A stretch of 58,486 nt of DNA from a virus, in IMG/VR virus record IMGVR_UViG_3300032246_000177, positions 1 through 58,486 of that record, one strand, 5' to 3'. This document shows positions 10,204 through 17,155 of the stretch, piece by piece (position 1 is the stretch's first letter; every line of letters begins with the position of its first letter). Below the pieces are notes generated by a model, which saw only the letters and a program-made list of their open reading frames with translations, was not told where the DNA came from and ran no database searches. Position numbers and translations under genes: made by a program.

Positions 10204-10547
10204 AGCTAACGCCAGCAATCCTACGGAATTTGTACAGTGCAATCTACTGTATGAAGCCGTTTGCTCGCTGGTCTATGCCTTTGCCTGAAGAGATTCATTT
10301 TGTAGTTGACCAAGATCCAGAAGTCATGGGTACTTATTACTACGATGATGGCGGTGATCACGAACATACAATCACTATTTCAGATAAAAAATGTGGTCAT
10401 TTATCGACTGTTATTCGGGTCCTATGCCACGAAGCCGTCCATATGAGCCGATGGAAAACTAATCGCTGGACACATCACGATAAAGAGTTTAGGCGGCGTA
10501 CTAAAGTTATATCCGATGAATTGGGCTTCGATCCGCTAGAATTGTAA
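10200..10547 (+). CDS. SprT-like zinc metallopeptidase domain protein
   Basis: 115 residues. Residues 77-81 are HEAVH, followed by a downstream basic segment with THHDKEFRRR that supplies a further possible ligand. This is the layout of small SprT/WLM-type zinc peptidases, which cut proteins bound or crosslinked to DNA. The gene is translationally coupled to the phosphoesterase (ATGA), so the pair could process protein-DNA ends or virion proteins; that is inference. The start is fixed by the overlap. Confidence 0.75.
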   Translation: MKLTPAILRNLYSAIYCMKPFARWSMPLPEEIHFVVDQDPEVMGTYYYDDGGDHEHTITISDKKCGHLSTVIRVLCHEAVHMSRWKTNRWTHHDKEFRRRTKVISDELGFDPLEL

Positions 10548-10561
10548 GATATACTATCCAA

Positions 10562-10615
10562 TGGGAGGTTACGGCGTTCTCCTCTTTTCGCCTGCAACCC
10601 ACGGTTGCCCTCCCA
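10562..10615. terminator. Stem structure between convergent genes
   Basis: TGGGAGG (10562-10568) pairs with CCTCCCA (10609-10615), and inside it GCAACC (10594-10599) pairs with GGTTGC (10603-10608). It lies between two converging operons, where a bidirectional terminator is expected. No long T-run follows on either strand, so the termination role is uncertain. Confidence 0.4.
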
Positions 10616-10617
10616 AC

Positions 10618-11400
10618 TTACTCAGTACATTCACATGGCACATCAAATCCAACAAATGGTAACTCCATTTGAGATTTATGCATGAGTATTATTTCAGACC
10701 AAGCATAATTTCTACCAAGCCCTTTGATGGTTGTTAATTCAGCTTGTTTTTCAATTGCCAATGCTCGTTCAACTAAGTCTGGATGTTTTTCGTATAAATC
10801 AATAATTTCTTTTGGTTTTGAGCTTGGACAAAAGAAACATGCTGATTTTGCAACATTTATAATGTTATGTCGCTTCAAAGCGTCAAGACAATCTTCCCTT
10901 TCCCAATCCCAATCAATCAAGGGATATGAGTATTCGTATTTTGGATCATCCCGTTTTGCAGCGTTGTTTGCTCGTCTAGTTTCACCAGCATCATAACCAA
11001 TGTATTTAATGCATTTTGAGCCTGTTTTCCACCATTCAATAGCTGGAGTCCAAGAGTTTAAAAACTTGTCTTGTGGCGCAATCTTATGCTTCTGAGAGCA
11101 TGATTTAAAACCATAGGCTATAGATGGTAAGTTTTTGCGTCTGTGGCATTCTTCTTCCAAAGTTTCTAAGCTTCCATCTTTACGAACCCTTTTTACTACA
11201 GTAATTTTTGGCAACCCTTTTTTAACCAACCATTCACTAAACACCTCAATATGCTTATAGGTCTCTGGTCTTTCGCCTCCAGTATCTGCAAACAGTATTA
11301 AATCTATTGGAAGTTCTTTTTCGTATAGCCCCAAAATCATTCCAGTGCTATCTACTCCTCCCCCAAAAGCAACTATGTGTGGTTTATTCATATTATTCAC
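10618..11400 (-). CDS. PAPS-reductase-like PP-loop ATPase-fold protein
   Basis: 260 residues from a GTG that overlaps the upstream stop (GTGA); an ATG at 11391 is the alternative. Residues 13-19 are the PP-loop GGGVDST, followed by FADTGGERPET, the pattern of the adenine nucleotide alpha-hydrolase/PAPS reductase superfamily. ACFFCPSS near residue 190 gives a CxxC, and GYDAGETRRA follows the nucleotide-binding half. Family members reduce sulfate donors, or sulfurate or modify nucleobases. Phage members like this are common and of unproven function; nucleic acid modification is possible. Last gene of the early operon. Confidence 0.8.
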   Translation of the reverse strand: MNNMNKPHIVAFGGGVDSTGMILGLYEKELPIDLILFADTGGERPETYKHIEVFSEWLVKKGLPKITVVKRVRKDGSLETLEEECHRRKNLPSIAYGFKSCSQKHKIAPQDKFLNSWTPAIEWWKTGSKCIKYIGYDAGETRRANNAAKRDDPKYEYSYPLIDWDWEREDCLDALKRHNIINVAKSACFFCPSSKPKEIIDLYEKHPDLVERALAIEKQAELTTIKGLGRNYAWSEIILMHKSQMELPFVGFDVPCECTE

Positions 11401-11699
11401 TTAAAGATTCTAGAAGCTTCATCCTTCTCGTGTAATATTTTGGTCGTGGCCTCCAATAACTCAAGTTGGGTAATGGCATAAGCTTTCTCGAAGGCTTTAG
11501 CTCCAAGTCCGTGAACACCGGTATTGCCTCTGTGATGCTCTGGGCAGAGACCGATGACAGGGGAATTATCTCTCTTACCTCCATACCGACGTATATGGTG
11601 TATCTCACAGGGGGTGGGTCCGTAACCAAGATGTTTGCAAAGTATGCAGCCGATGTCTGCAACACTCGAAAAATGTTTTCTTTCATCTTTTGTTGGCAT
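11397..11699 (-). CDS. Ref-like HNH nuclease
   Basis: 100 residues from the ATG at 11699; a TTG 30 bases upstream would overlap the previous gene more. Zinc-finger-like Cys pairs C18/C21, then CEIHHIR (31-37), CPEHHRG (52-58) and GVHGLGAKAFE match the HNH-type fold of the phage P1 Ref family, which makes RecA-dependent breaks in single-stranded DNA. It sits in the operon with ERF and an exonuclease, which fits a recombination set. Assignment rests on motif spacing recognised by eye. Confidence 0.7.
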   Translation of the reverse strand: MPTKDERKHFSSVADIGCILCKHLGYGPTPCEIHHIRRYGGKRDNSPVIGLCPEHHRGNTGVHGLGAKAFEKAYAITQLELLEATTKILHEKDEASRIFK

Positions 11700-11943
11700 C
11701 AACCATCTTTCTAATAAACTCCCCAGCAATATCTATGGGTGTTAATTGTTTAGGTTCTAGTTTTAGTATAAATCCATCAGCCAAATGCCAGCCTAGATTA
11801 ATGTCTCTAATAAGCATTCCAGCGTCCATTAAAGCCCTTGTATGGGCGCCAACAGAGGCTCTTCCCAATCCTACATTGATGTCAACCGACAGAACTCCTG
11901 GGTTCTTCGCTATGAATTCCAATATCAAAGTCTTCTTGTCCAT
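11683..11943 (-). CDS. Small winged-helix-like DNA-binding protein
   Basis: 86 residues. ILEFIAKNPGVLSVDINVG, then GRASVGAHTRALMDAGMLIRD and a short beta hairpin resemble a winged helix with a recognition helix at ~residues 27-42. The C-terminal helix ends in KRMVDANKR-like basic residues. It overlaps the genes on both sides. It could regulate the early genes or assist the Ref-like nuclease; no family is certain. Confidence 0.6.
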   Translation of the reverse strand: MDKKTLILEFIAKNPGVLSVDINVGLGRASVGAHTRALMDAGMLIRDINLGWHLADGFILKLEPKQLTPIDIAGEFIRKMVDANKR

Positions 11944-12040
11944 AGTAAAAATAGTAAGATCCGTCTGGTAATATTTTGTACTGCGGCATGGGTACTCCAG
12001 CCGCTCTTAGGGCTAGTATAACCTCTTCTATTTCATCCAT
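11882..12040 (-). CDS. Small acidic protein, unknown
   Basis: 52 residues from the ATG at 12040, preceded by a clear SD (GAGGA, 7 nt). It begins MDEIEEVILALRAAGVPMPQ and ends with a short YYFYYGQEDFDIG segment. It overlaps the next gene by 62 bases. No function recognised. Confidence 0.5.
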   Translation of the reverse strand: MDEIEEVILALRAAGVPMPQYKILPDGSYYFYYGQEDFDIGIHSEEPRSSVG

Positions 12041-12198
12041 GGTCTGTTCCTCTTGGCTTGGGCGCATAGCCCTTGTACCGCTGGTGGATCCTGTTTTGTT
12101 ACCTCAGAACAGGCGTAAATTGACGGCTCCGAATGCGCATAAAAAATCCACGCAAACAGAGTTATCAAAACGATTGTTGTTAAAATTAATACTTTCAC
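12028..12198 (-). CDS. Small membrane-anchored protein with Cys pair
   Basis: 56 residues from a GTG that overlaps the upstream stop (ATGTGA). The first ~20 residues are a hydrophobic helix (VLILTTIVLITLFAWIFYAH), followed by SEPSIYACSEVTKQDPP and a second Cys in LCAQAKRNRPW. I recognise this layout, an N-terminal anchor then IYACSEV, from other phages; its function is unknown. The coupled start and coherent protein pattern support it as real. Confidence 0.65.
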   Translation of the reverse strand: MKVLILTTIVLITLFAWIFYAHSEPSIYACSEVTKQDPPAVQGLCAQAKRNRPWMK

Positions 12199-12491
12199 AT
12201 GTAATTCTTTGCTTGTTTACCTTTAGGAAGGACAAATGAATCAATAGGATAAGACCTCATATCCCCATCTTCCCAGCGTACAAAAACCCTAGAGTCATCT
12301 GCAGCCCAACATCCCATCAAAGACTTTCCATTTCCAAGGTAGCTATATGCCAAAAAGGTATTGGCAACATCTTTGCATTTAAGATCTGTTAGCGCAATCC
12401 TACCTCCGCCTTGATTTGGTATCTCAGCTACTACGGCTGCGTTTACGCTTAGGGACAATATCGACAATACCACCAGTAATAGCTTTTTCAT
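12195..12491 (-). CDS. Secreted small protein, unknown
   Basis: 98 residues from the ATG at 12491, which has an SD (AGAGG, 9 nt). MKKLLLVVLSILSLSVNA is a typical Sec signal peptide with cleavage after SVNA. The mature part is a small beta-rich domain (LTDLKCKDVANTFLAY, LMGCWAADDSRVFVRWEDGD) with two Cys. Export to the periplasm is expected. A role at the cell envelope during infection is inferred. Confidence 0.65.
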   Translation of the reverse strand: MKKLLLVVLSILSLSVNAAVVAEIPNQGGGRIALTDLKCKDVANTFLAYSYLGNGKSLMGCWAADDSRVFVRWEDGDMRSYPIDSFVLPKGKQAKNYM

Positions 12492-12609
12492 TTTCAAGTT
12501 CCTCTAATAGTTCATCTGCCATCCTTACTGCGCCAACAGGATTTCCACAGTTTACTAGCGCAAAACAAGCCGCTAGAAACCTCATATGCTCACGATCTTT
12601 ATTTTCCAT
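12424..12609 (-). CDS. Small phage protein, unknown
   Basis: 61 residues. The core EHMRFLAACFALVNCGNP and VRMADELLEELE is an amphipathic helical pattern I have seen in other phages. The C-terminus is basic (KRKRSRSS) and overlaps the following signal-peptide gene by 68 bases. It starts inside the end of the RHH gene. Function unknown. Confidence 0.5.
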   Translation of the reverse strand: MENKDREHMRFLAACFALVNCGNPVGAVRMADELLEELENEKAITGGIVDIVPKRKRSRSS

Positions 12610-12886
12610 TTTGTTCCAGCATATTAATGCTCTCCACTAATATATCGCTGAGCCTGTCATTGCCAATCAATAAGATAGAAGCTTCTTTGGTATCACGAAT
12701 TACTTGAATGGAGTCTCTTAATCCTTTGTTATACCCACTATTAAATTGATCCATACCATCTAAAGCTACAGCCAAAGCGTCTCTTACAAAAGAAGAAGCA
12801 CTGCGATTTTTCTGTGCCTTCTCTTTTAATAAGGTTACATGGTCGCTTGGCAAATATAAGCAATACGGAACTAGTTTGCTTTCCAT
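12599..12886 (-). CDS. Ribbon-helix-helix-like regulator
   Basis: 95 residues. VPYCLYLPSDHVTLLKEKAQ then RSASSFVRDALAVAL has the beta-strand, helix, helix layout of ribbon-helix-helix DNA-binding proteins. The C-terminal half is helical and may dimerise or bind a partner. Likely a small transcription regulator within the early operon; target unknown. Confidence 0.6.
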   Translation of the reverse strand: MESKLVPYCLYLPSDHVTLLKEKAQKNRSASSFVRDALAVALDGMDQFNSGYNKGLRDSIQVIRDTKEASILLIGNDRLSDILVESINMLEQNGK

Positions 12887-13287
12887 GCTTTGAACTCCTC
12901 ATTTAATCGCTCGAACACAGTTCTAGCTTTCATATTAGTTTTAATATCTGCACGGGACTCTATATCTAAATAAGCACATAACCAGTCCTTTGCAGCTTCT
13001 TCGCTTCTCTCAAACAAGTAACCATGTTCATGCAAGAAATCCCAGAACTGACGATCTCTGCAGATAATGCCAGCTACTTTGACTGCTTGGGATCCAGCAA
13101 AATCCTGACGATCCATTGGCTCTTCATTATCGGCTAAACGAACCATAACCACCATGTACCTAGAGCCTACAAAATCCCTCAGAATCTCGTCAGGAGACTC
13201 GTCAGGATGTATAGCTAGGGTAAGTACATGGCCGTCTTTAGTCTGCTTGAGAGCTACTTTCTTGGCTTCAAACTGACTAGTTTCCAT
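12871..13287 (-). CDS. Conserved phage protein, unknown
   Basis: 138 residues. The N-terminal half looks beta-rich (GHVLTLAIHPDESPDEILRD, VVMVRLADNEEP). The C-terminal half is helical with CRDRQFWDFLHEHGYLFE and DWLCAYLDIESRADI. I recognise this C-terminal pattern from other phages next to recombination genes, without a known function. It overlaps the RHH gene by 16 bases and shares one base with the upstream stop (TAATG). Confidence 0.65.
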   Translation of the reverse strand: METSQFEAKKVALKQTKDGHVLTLAIHPDESPDEILRDFVGSRYMVVMVRLADNEEPMDRQDFAGSQAVKVAGIICRDRQFWDFLHEHGYLFERSEEAAKDWLCAYLDIESRADIKTNMKARTVFERLNEEFKAWKAN

Positions 13288-13631
13288 TAATACGTTCCTG
13301 TAACTAAAAGCTTAATGCGTTGCCAAAAAGTTAGCAATCGAACTGGCTTAGAGTTAGCTTGCATATCTTCAAACAATTTCTTATATGAATCGCATTCACG
13401 CATTTCAGTAGCCAATGCTGTTTGCAAACGTTTGGCTAAACCCTCCCAATCCGTGACTGGGGGAATCCAACCTTCGCTGCTAACGCTTGAATTTAGGCGG
13501 TTTAACTCATCAAAAGACAATGAGTCTCCAATCTTCATCTTTTCCAAGGTTTTGGTATTGCGACTGCCCGCTGGACGACCACGTTTTTTGGTAGCTTTTG
13601 CCGCTACCGCTGGCTTTTTAGTTACGCCCAT
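13287..13631 (-). CDS. Small basic protein with AT-hook-like tail
   Basis: 114 residues. The N-terminus is very basic and contains KKRGRPAGSRN, close to the AT-hook core RGRP that binds AT-rich minor groove. The middle is helical (LAKRLQTALATEMRECDSYK), and the C-terminus has a hydrophobic helix. It lies between an OB-like protein and a conserved protein in the recombination part of the operon. DNA binding is inferred. Confidence 0.6.
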   Translation of the reverse strand: MGVTKKPAVAAKATKKRGRPAGSRNTKTLEKMKIGDSLSFDELNRLNSSVSSEGWIPPVTDWEGLAKRLQTALATEMRECDSYKKLFEDMQANSKPVRLLTFWQRIKLLVTGTY

Positions 13632-13885
13632 GGATCTTTCTCCGTTGTAGAAACTGCTGGTTGGTCTTTCTTAACATAGGTATCTATAGAAACAGAGATG
13701 CCCTTTTTGCCAGATGCAAAAACCTTCTTCCATGCAGAAAGCTTGATCTCTACTAAAGGCTCACCCTTGTCCATTAGTTCCTTGAGATAGTCACGTTCAA
13801 TCTTAATGTAACCATTCATATCGGGCGCCTTCTCAGAACGCTTCTCATCGACAAAAAACAACATACCTTTATTTGGATATTCCAT
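13622..13885 (-). CDS. Small beta-rich protein, possible OB-fold
   Basis: 87 residues. GMLFFVDEKRSEKAPDMNGYIKIE, then VEIKLSAWKKV and GISVSIDTYVKK, is a small beta-rich pattern like the DUF736-type or single-strand-binding-like phage proteins encoded near ERF. The assignment is by general pattern only. It follows the ERF gene by 10 bases and overlaps the next gene by 10 bases. Confidence 0.55.
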   Translation of the reverse strand: MEYPNKGMLFFVDEKRSEKAPDMNGYIKIERDYLKELMDKGEPLVEIKLSAWKKVFASGKKGISVSIDTYVKKDQPAVSTTEKDPWA

Positions 13886-13895
13886 TTACTTCTCC

Positions 13896-14606
13896 TTATT
13901 TAAAAGACTTCTTGGTGGTGTTAAAACTTGTAATTAAATCCGCATGAAACTCAGGATCTAGATCTTTTGCTCTCTCAAAAAGAGAGCGGTTTACCTTAAA
14001 GATGTTGTCCACATCGTCAGGTTTGGTTGCTAAAGCTAGCAATGCTGCTGTGCCAGCCTTCAACCCAGCCATCCACTCTTCTGCCGTTCCCTTATCGTTA
14101 ACTGGCTTCAGAGTCCATTCACCTGGCAAGGCGATTGCTTCAGATAGCTTAATGCTTGCAACTGCTGGTTGTGTTTTGGCAGTAGCTACAGGCGCAACTA
14201 CTGCATCAGGCTTTTTTGCTGATGCCTCATTCGGGTTTGTTACCGGTTCAATGGCATCATTTTCCACAATCTCAAAGGCATTAACCCAAAGATAGCGTCG
14301 TAAATATGTCTGAACGGCGCCCAAATTTTGAACATCATGGCAACCTTTTAAGGCAGCAGATGACATTGGTGATGTAAACATTACTGAAGTGCCGTCTTCC
14401 GTGTCATTAATTTGTAGGAAAGCCATTTCGTGATTAAACGATACAACACCGCACAAACTCATCTCAGAACAGATCTTTTGAATAGCCGGCAAGAAATCAC
14501 CCAACTCAAAGTAATGATATCCAGCAAACTTATTATGACCAGATTTCTTCAGTGGTGTGTTTTGTAACCGTATACGGGCATCTTGTAGCTTTTTATAAAC
14601 GCTCAT
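13896..14606 (-). CDS. erf: ERF-family single-strand annealing protein
   Basis: 236 residues. The first ~125 residues match the ERF family: KFAGYHYFELGDFLPAIQKI, then AVQTYLRRYLWVNAFEIVEND, the family's hallmark. ERF proteins form rings and anneal complementary single strands in phage recombination and genome circularisation. Residues ~130-165 are an Ala/Pro linker, and the C-terminus is a short helical tail. It lies with an exonuclease and a Ref-like nuclease in the same operon. It overlaps the DUF3310 gene by ATGA. Confidence 0.85.
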   Translation of the reverse strand: MSVYKKLQDARIRLQNTPLKKSGHNKFAGYHYFELGDFLPAIQKICSEMSLCGVVSFNHEMAFLQINDTEDGTSVMFTSPMSSAALKGCHDVQNLGAVQTYLRRYLWVNAFEIVENDAIEPVTNPNEASAKKPDAVVAPVATAKTQPAVASIKLSEAIALPGEWTLKPVNDKGTAEEWMAGLKAGTAALLALATKPDDVDNIFKVNRSLFERAKDLDPEFHADLITSFNTTKKSFK

Positions 14607-14824
14607 TTTATTTCCTCTTTATGTGTTTCTACTTCAATTAACTTCTGTGTGTAATGCAATACTTTTCGAAGGTCATCAATGCCACCCTTCTTTCTCCAGC
14701 GGGTAATGTACTTCACAATGTTTCCCTCTAGATACCCAAGGTCATTGGCAATAATGTAATCCCATGGTTGCACCGCATTATTTTTGTAATGCGTACCACC
14801 GACTTGAGAATCATTAGCACTCAT
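14603..14824 (-). CDS. DUF3310 protein (T7 gp1.7-like)
   Basis: 73 residues from the ATG at 14824, which overlaps the upstream stop by ATGA. VGGTHYKNNAVQPWDYI, then NDLGYLEGNIVKYITRW, KKGGIDDLRKVLHY matches DUF3310. T7 gp1.7, a nucleotide kinase, contains this domain, but a small single-domain version need not be a kinase. Nucleotide metabolism is a guess. Confidence 0.8.
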   Translation of the reverse strand: MSANDSQVGGTHYKNNAVQPWDYIIANDLGYLEGNIVKYITRWRKKGGIDDLRKVLHYTQKLIEVETHKEEIK

Positions 14825-15036
14825 AGACGTTGTACCTGATGTGCTTTGTGTAAAACCCACTTCTTGCCCATCTTTTTAATGCAATCCTTGATAGCTTTCT
14901 CATTACGAGCTTGCATTCCAGCAATCTCTTCATCGGTCATACATCCGTAGTACATCGTGTCACCAATCGGAAACCAATCATTCCTTCGCTTGCCAATAAA
15001 CTCTTCATTAAAACGATCCATTAGTTGCTTAAACAT
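14821..15036 (-). CDS. Small protein, unknown
   Basis: 71 residues, starting MFKQLMDRFNEEFIGKRRND and rich in charged helices, with several Met and one Cys pair far apart. Both ends overlap neighbouring genes (TAATG before, ATGA after). No family recognised. Confidence 0.55.
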   Translation of the reverse strand: MFKQLMDRFNEEFIGKRRNDWFPIGDTMYYGCMTDEEIAGMQARNEKAIKDCIKKMGKKWVLHKAHQVQRL

Positions 15037-15200
15037 TATTTCATCCCCTCCAAAATGTTGTCATATTTCTTTTGTAGTTCAACAATTGCATCCTGTAAGC
15101 AATCCAATTGAATAACTTGATGCATTGCTTCAAACTCTTCATAGAAGTAAACGGTTGCCTCTTCAATGTTTTCATCGTAGTTAAATGTAAATAAACTCAT
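15036..15200 (-). CDS. Small acidic helical protein
   Basis: 54 residues, starting MSLFTFNYDENIEEATVYFY and continuing as an acidic amphipathic helix ending DNILEGMK. Its start overlaps the exonuclease stop (ATGA) and its stop overlaps the next start (TAATG), and GGAGGGG precedes that next gene. The double coupling is the main support. Function unknown. Confidence 0.6.
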   Translation of the reverse strand: MSLFTFNYDENIEEATVYFYEEFEAMHQVIQLDCLQDAIVELQKKYDNILEGMK

Positions 15201-16072
15201 TGCTTCTCCTTTAGGTAGGTTTGATACTGATCACACCATTGGGCTACCGGACAGAATGACGAGCAACGAGTGCGGTCTCCTGGACGAACCTCCAATTGAT
15301 ATCCTTTTCCAGCTTTTTCTAAAGCTATTTCGGCAGCATCTAGTTCTTCATGAACTGACTTTGCTCGTGATGCACCTTCTTTTTTTACTGCATACATCGT
15401 GGGCTTTTCCCACATCTGCTCAGGAGTACATAAAGGCAACTCCTCTCCAGTCTCAGCCGCAAATAAAGCTCCCGAATGTATGTGAATAAGGTTGCGGATG
15501 AATGATTCTCTTTCTTCCATAGGCCACAAGTTAATACTAATTACAGCAACTGGCGCTTCTGGATATCCCTGACGGTTCTGCGCATCTCTGCGATTCCAAT
15601 CACGAATGATGGCTACGATGTCTAGCTTGACTACTGGGGCTTGTTTAACACGCTCTACCAACCACGCATAGATGTTTAACTGTTGCTCCCACTCCACCTT
15701 CTCGTTCATTACAGACCACGCTCCTACGGTCTTATAGTCGCTGATCTCAATGCCATCTTTAACAACTTTCTGAAGATCAATGGCGCCCGAAATATGCCAG
15801 CCATCTATATCTGTATGTAAGCGTTGTTCTACGATATGGTTTTCATCCTTACCTTGTTCTAATACAGAATGAATAGCAGTGCCAAAGATAGACCAAATCA
15901 TTTCAGATACATCGGTCGTAATCTGCTCGTCATACTTTTTGCGCAACAGAACAATGCGTGGGCTATTGATCAACTCGGTAGCTGATAGATGAGCCTTACC
16001 TTTGCTATAGGTAGGGCGATCCAAGACATTCATAAATGTCTGCGGAAGGTTATATTTATTGGTTAATTTCAT
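15197..16072 (-). CDS. PD-(D/E)XK exonuclease, RecB/Cas4-like
   Basis: 291 residues from the ATG at 16072, fixed by ATGA overlap. H68 (GTAIH), D99 (GAID), D112-Y-K114 (EISDYKTV) and a QLNIYAWLVE helix are the usual motifs of RecB-type nucleases. Three C-terminal Cys (C270, C274, C280) resemble the iron-sulfur cluster cysteines of Cas4/AddB relatives, with a possible fourth ligand elsewhere. In the operon with ERF it probably resects double-strand ends to provide single strands for annealing. Confidence 0.8.
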   Translation of the reverse strand: MKLTNKYNLPQTFMNVLDRPTYSKGKAHLSATELINSPRIVLLRKKYDEQITTDVSEMIWSIFGTAIHSVLEQGKDENHIVEQRLHTDIDGWHISGAIDLQKVVKDGIEISDYKTVGAWSVMNEKVEWEQQLNIYAWLVERVKQAPVVKLDIVAIIRDWNRRDAQNRQGYPEAPVAVISINLWPMEERESFIRNLIHIHSGALFAAETGEELPLCTPEQMWEKPTMYAVKKEGASRAKSVHEELDAAEIALEKAGKGYQLEVRPGDRTRCSSFCPVAQWCDQYQTYLKEKQ

Positions 16073-16227
16073 TTCTGTTTGTCCAACCAAAACTTCAAAT
16101 CAATCAACGCAATAATCAAGTCATTGCACTTATTCCAAGAGCCAAGAAAATCACGCTGTTGCAATAGTTTGCTTAATTCCTTTTCGCCTTTTTTAAGCTC
16201 AAGGATAGTTTCTGAATAATCAATCAT
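16069..16227 (-). CDS. Small helical protein, unknown
   Basis: 52 residues from the ATG at 16227, which has GGAAGA close upstream and follows the previous stop directly. Reading: MIDYSETILELKKGEKELSK and further charged helices, probably a coiled coil. Its stop overlaps the exonuclease start. An accessory to the exonuclease is possible. Confidence 0.5.
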   Translation of the reverse strand: MIDYSETILELKKGEKELSKLLQQRDFLGSWNKCNDLIIALIDLKFWLDKQK

Positions 16228-16228
16228 C

Positions 16229-16531
16229 TTATCTTCCATAAGGAACATAACCTTGGCGGTTGCCTTGGTTGTCAAAGTAATTTACTGTTCCGCTAGGGCT
16301 TTGAACCGCATAGCCTTGACGATTACCTTGGTTGTCATAGACACCATTGTTCGAGTTGTAATTGTTTTGACTATTGTTCCAATTGTTTGGATTGTTGTTC
16401 CAATTGTTAGGGCTATTATTGTAGTTGTTTTGACTGTTATTCCAGTTGTAAGGATTGTTATCCCAGCTAGTTACTTGTGCGGAGGCTACTCCACCTAGCA
16501 ACAGCAATGCTGCTAATAATTTCTTCTTCAT
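16229..16531 (-). CDS. Secreted Asn/Trp/Tyr repeat protein
   Basis: 100 residues. MKKKLLAALLLLGGVASA is a signal peptide. The mature protein is made of seven-residue repeats of the type NNPYNWN / NSQNNYN / NSPNNWN (residues ~24-60), followed by two copies of YDNQGNRQGY / FDNQGNRQGY. Related small proteins occur in beta- and gammaproteobacteria and their phages; I know of no proven function. It is probably periplasmic or secreted. Its presence in an early operon hints at envelope remodelling or a cargo gene from a host. Confidence 0.7.
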   Translation of the reverse strand: MKKKLLAALLLLGGVASAQVTSWDNNPYNWNNSQNNYNNSPNNWNNNPNNWNNSQNNYNSNNGVYDNQGNRQGYAVQSPSGTVNYFDNQGNRQGYVPYGR

Positions 16532-16542
16532 GGCTTCTCCTC

Positions 16543-16689
16543 TTATTTAGTTGCCATCATCCATAAGCCAACATTGGCTCCAGCGTATCCTAAGTAACAT
16601 ACAAACATCGGTACATTACCTTTGACAAACTGTTCTATTGCAATATACAGGTAAATTAAACCTGTTGCAATGATTAAATTACCACTCAT
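16543..16689 (-). CDS. Small two-helix membrane protein
   Basis: 48 residues from the ATG at 16689, with AGGA 8 nt upstream; longer versions would run into the previous gene. NLIIATGLIYLYIAIEQF and MFVCYLGYAGANVGLWMM are two hydrophobic helices joined by KGNVP. This is an inner-membrane protein of unknown role, perhaps in exclusion or early lysis control. Confidence 0.6.
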   Translation of the reverse strand: MSGNLIIATGLIYLYIAIEQFVKGNVPMFVCYLGYAGANVGLWMMATK

Positions 16690-16720
16690 AGGGTATGTCC
16701 TAGTATTTGTGTTGTAAAAA

Positions 16721-17155
16721 CTAAGAAAGCTGGGCAAATTGAAAGCGTTTTTTAGGAACACTATAAAAATATTCGCCTTCTTTAATGTTGCAATTAGGAT
16801 TTTCAATCAAATCACAGTTGGTAATTTGGTTGGTATTTATCCACAAAGCTTTAGTAAAGTTTTTGTTGACTACAAAGTAGATGGTTGGCAAATCGTTATC
16901 AAACAGTTTTGCCTTGCGCTCTGGTATATGAACGGTCTCAAATGGAAACTCCCACCTGAATGAAGGCCTGACTTCAACCTCCACATAAATCTTGTTCTTA
17001 CCATTTCTACTACAAATTAAATCTACTTCATACTTCTTATAATCTTGAGCATACAAATCCCACTCCCGAAGAAGAAACTTTTTAACGGCTTCTCTTCCAG
17101 GTATGTCGTACTTATCGCTAAGTGACTGGTCGTAGGTTTTGTAGGCTCCAAGCAT
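16721..17155 (-). CDS. Possible restriction-endonuclease-fold protein
   Basis: 144 residues. GREAVKKFLLREW, then YEVDLICSRNGKNKIYVEVEVR has the Asp, then Glu-x-Glu/Arg spacing seen in nuclease-fold proteins, though the usual Lys is replaced. The next segment (WEFPFETVHIPERKAKLF) and a hydrophobic strand (TIYFVVNKN) complete a small alpha/beta domain. It starts one base inside the glycosyltransferase stop (TAATG). Endonuclease activity is only a suggestion. Confidence 0.5.
   Translation of the reverse strand: MLGAYKTYDQSLSDKYDIPGREAVKKFLLREWDLYAQDYKKYEVDLICSRNGKNKIYVEVEVRPSFRWEFPFETVHIPERKAKLFDNDLPTIYFVVNKNFTKALWINTNQITNCDLIENPNCNIKEGEYFYSVPKKRFQFAQLS

Noticed and set aside
16300-16470. CRISPR-like or tandem DNA repeat
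   Set aside because: The repeats code for the Asn/Trp-rich secreted protein and lack the constant repeat and unique spacers of a CRISPR array.
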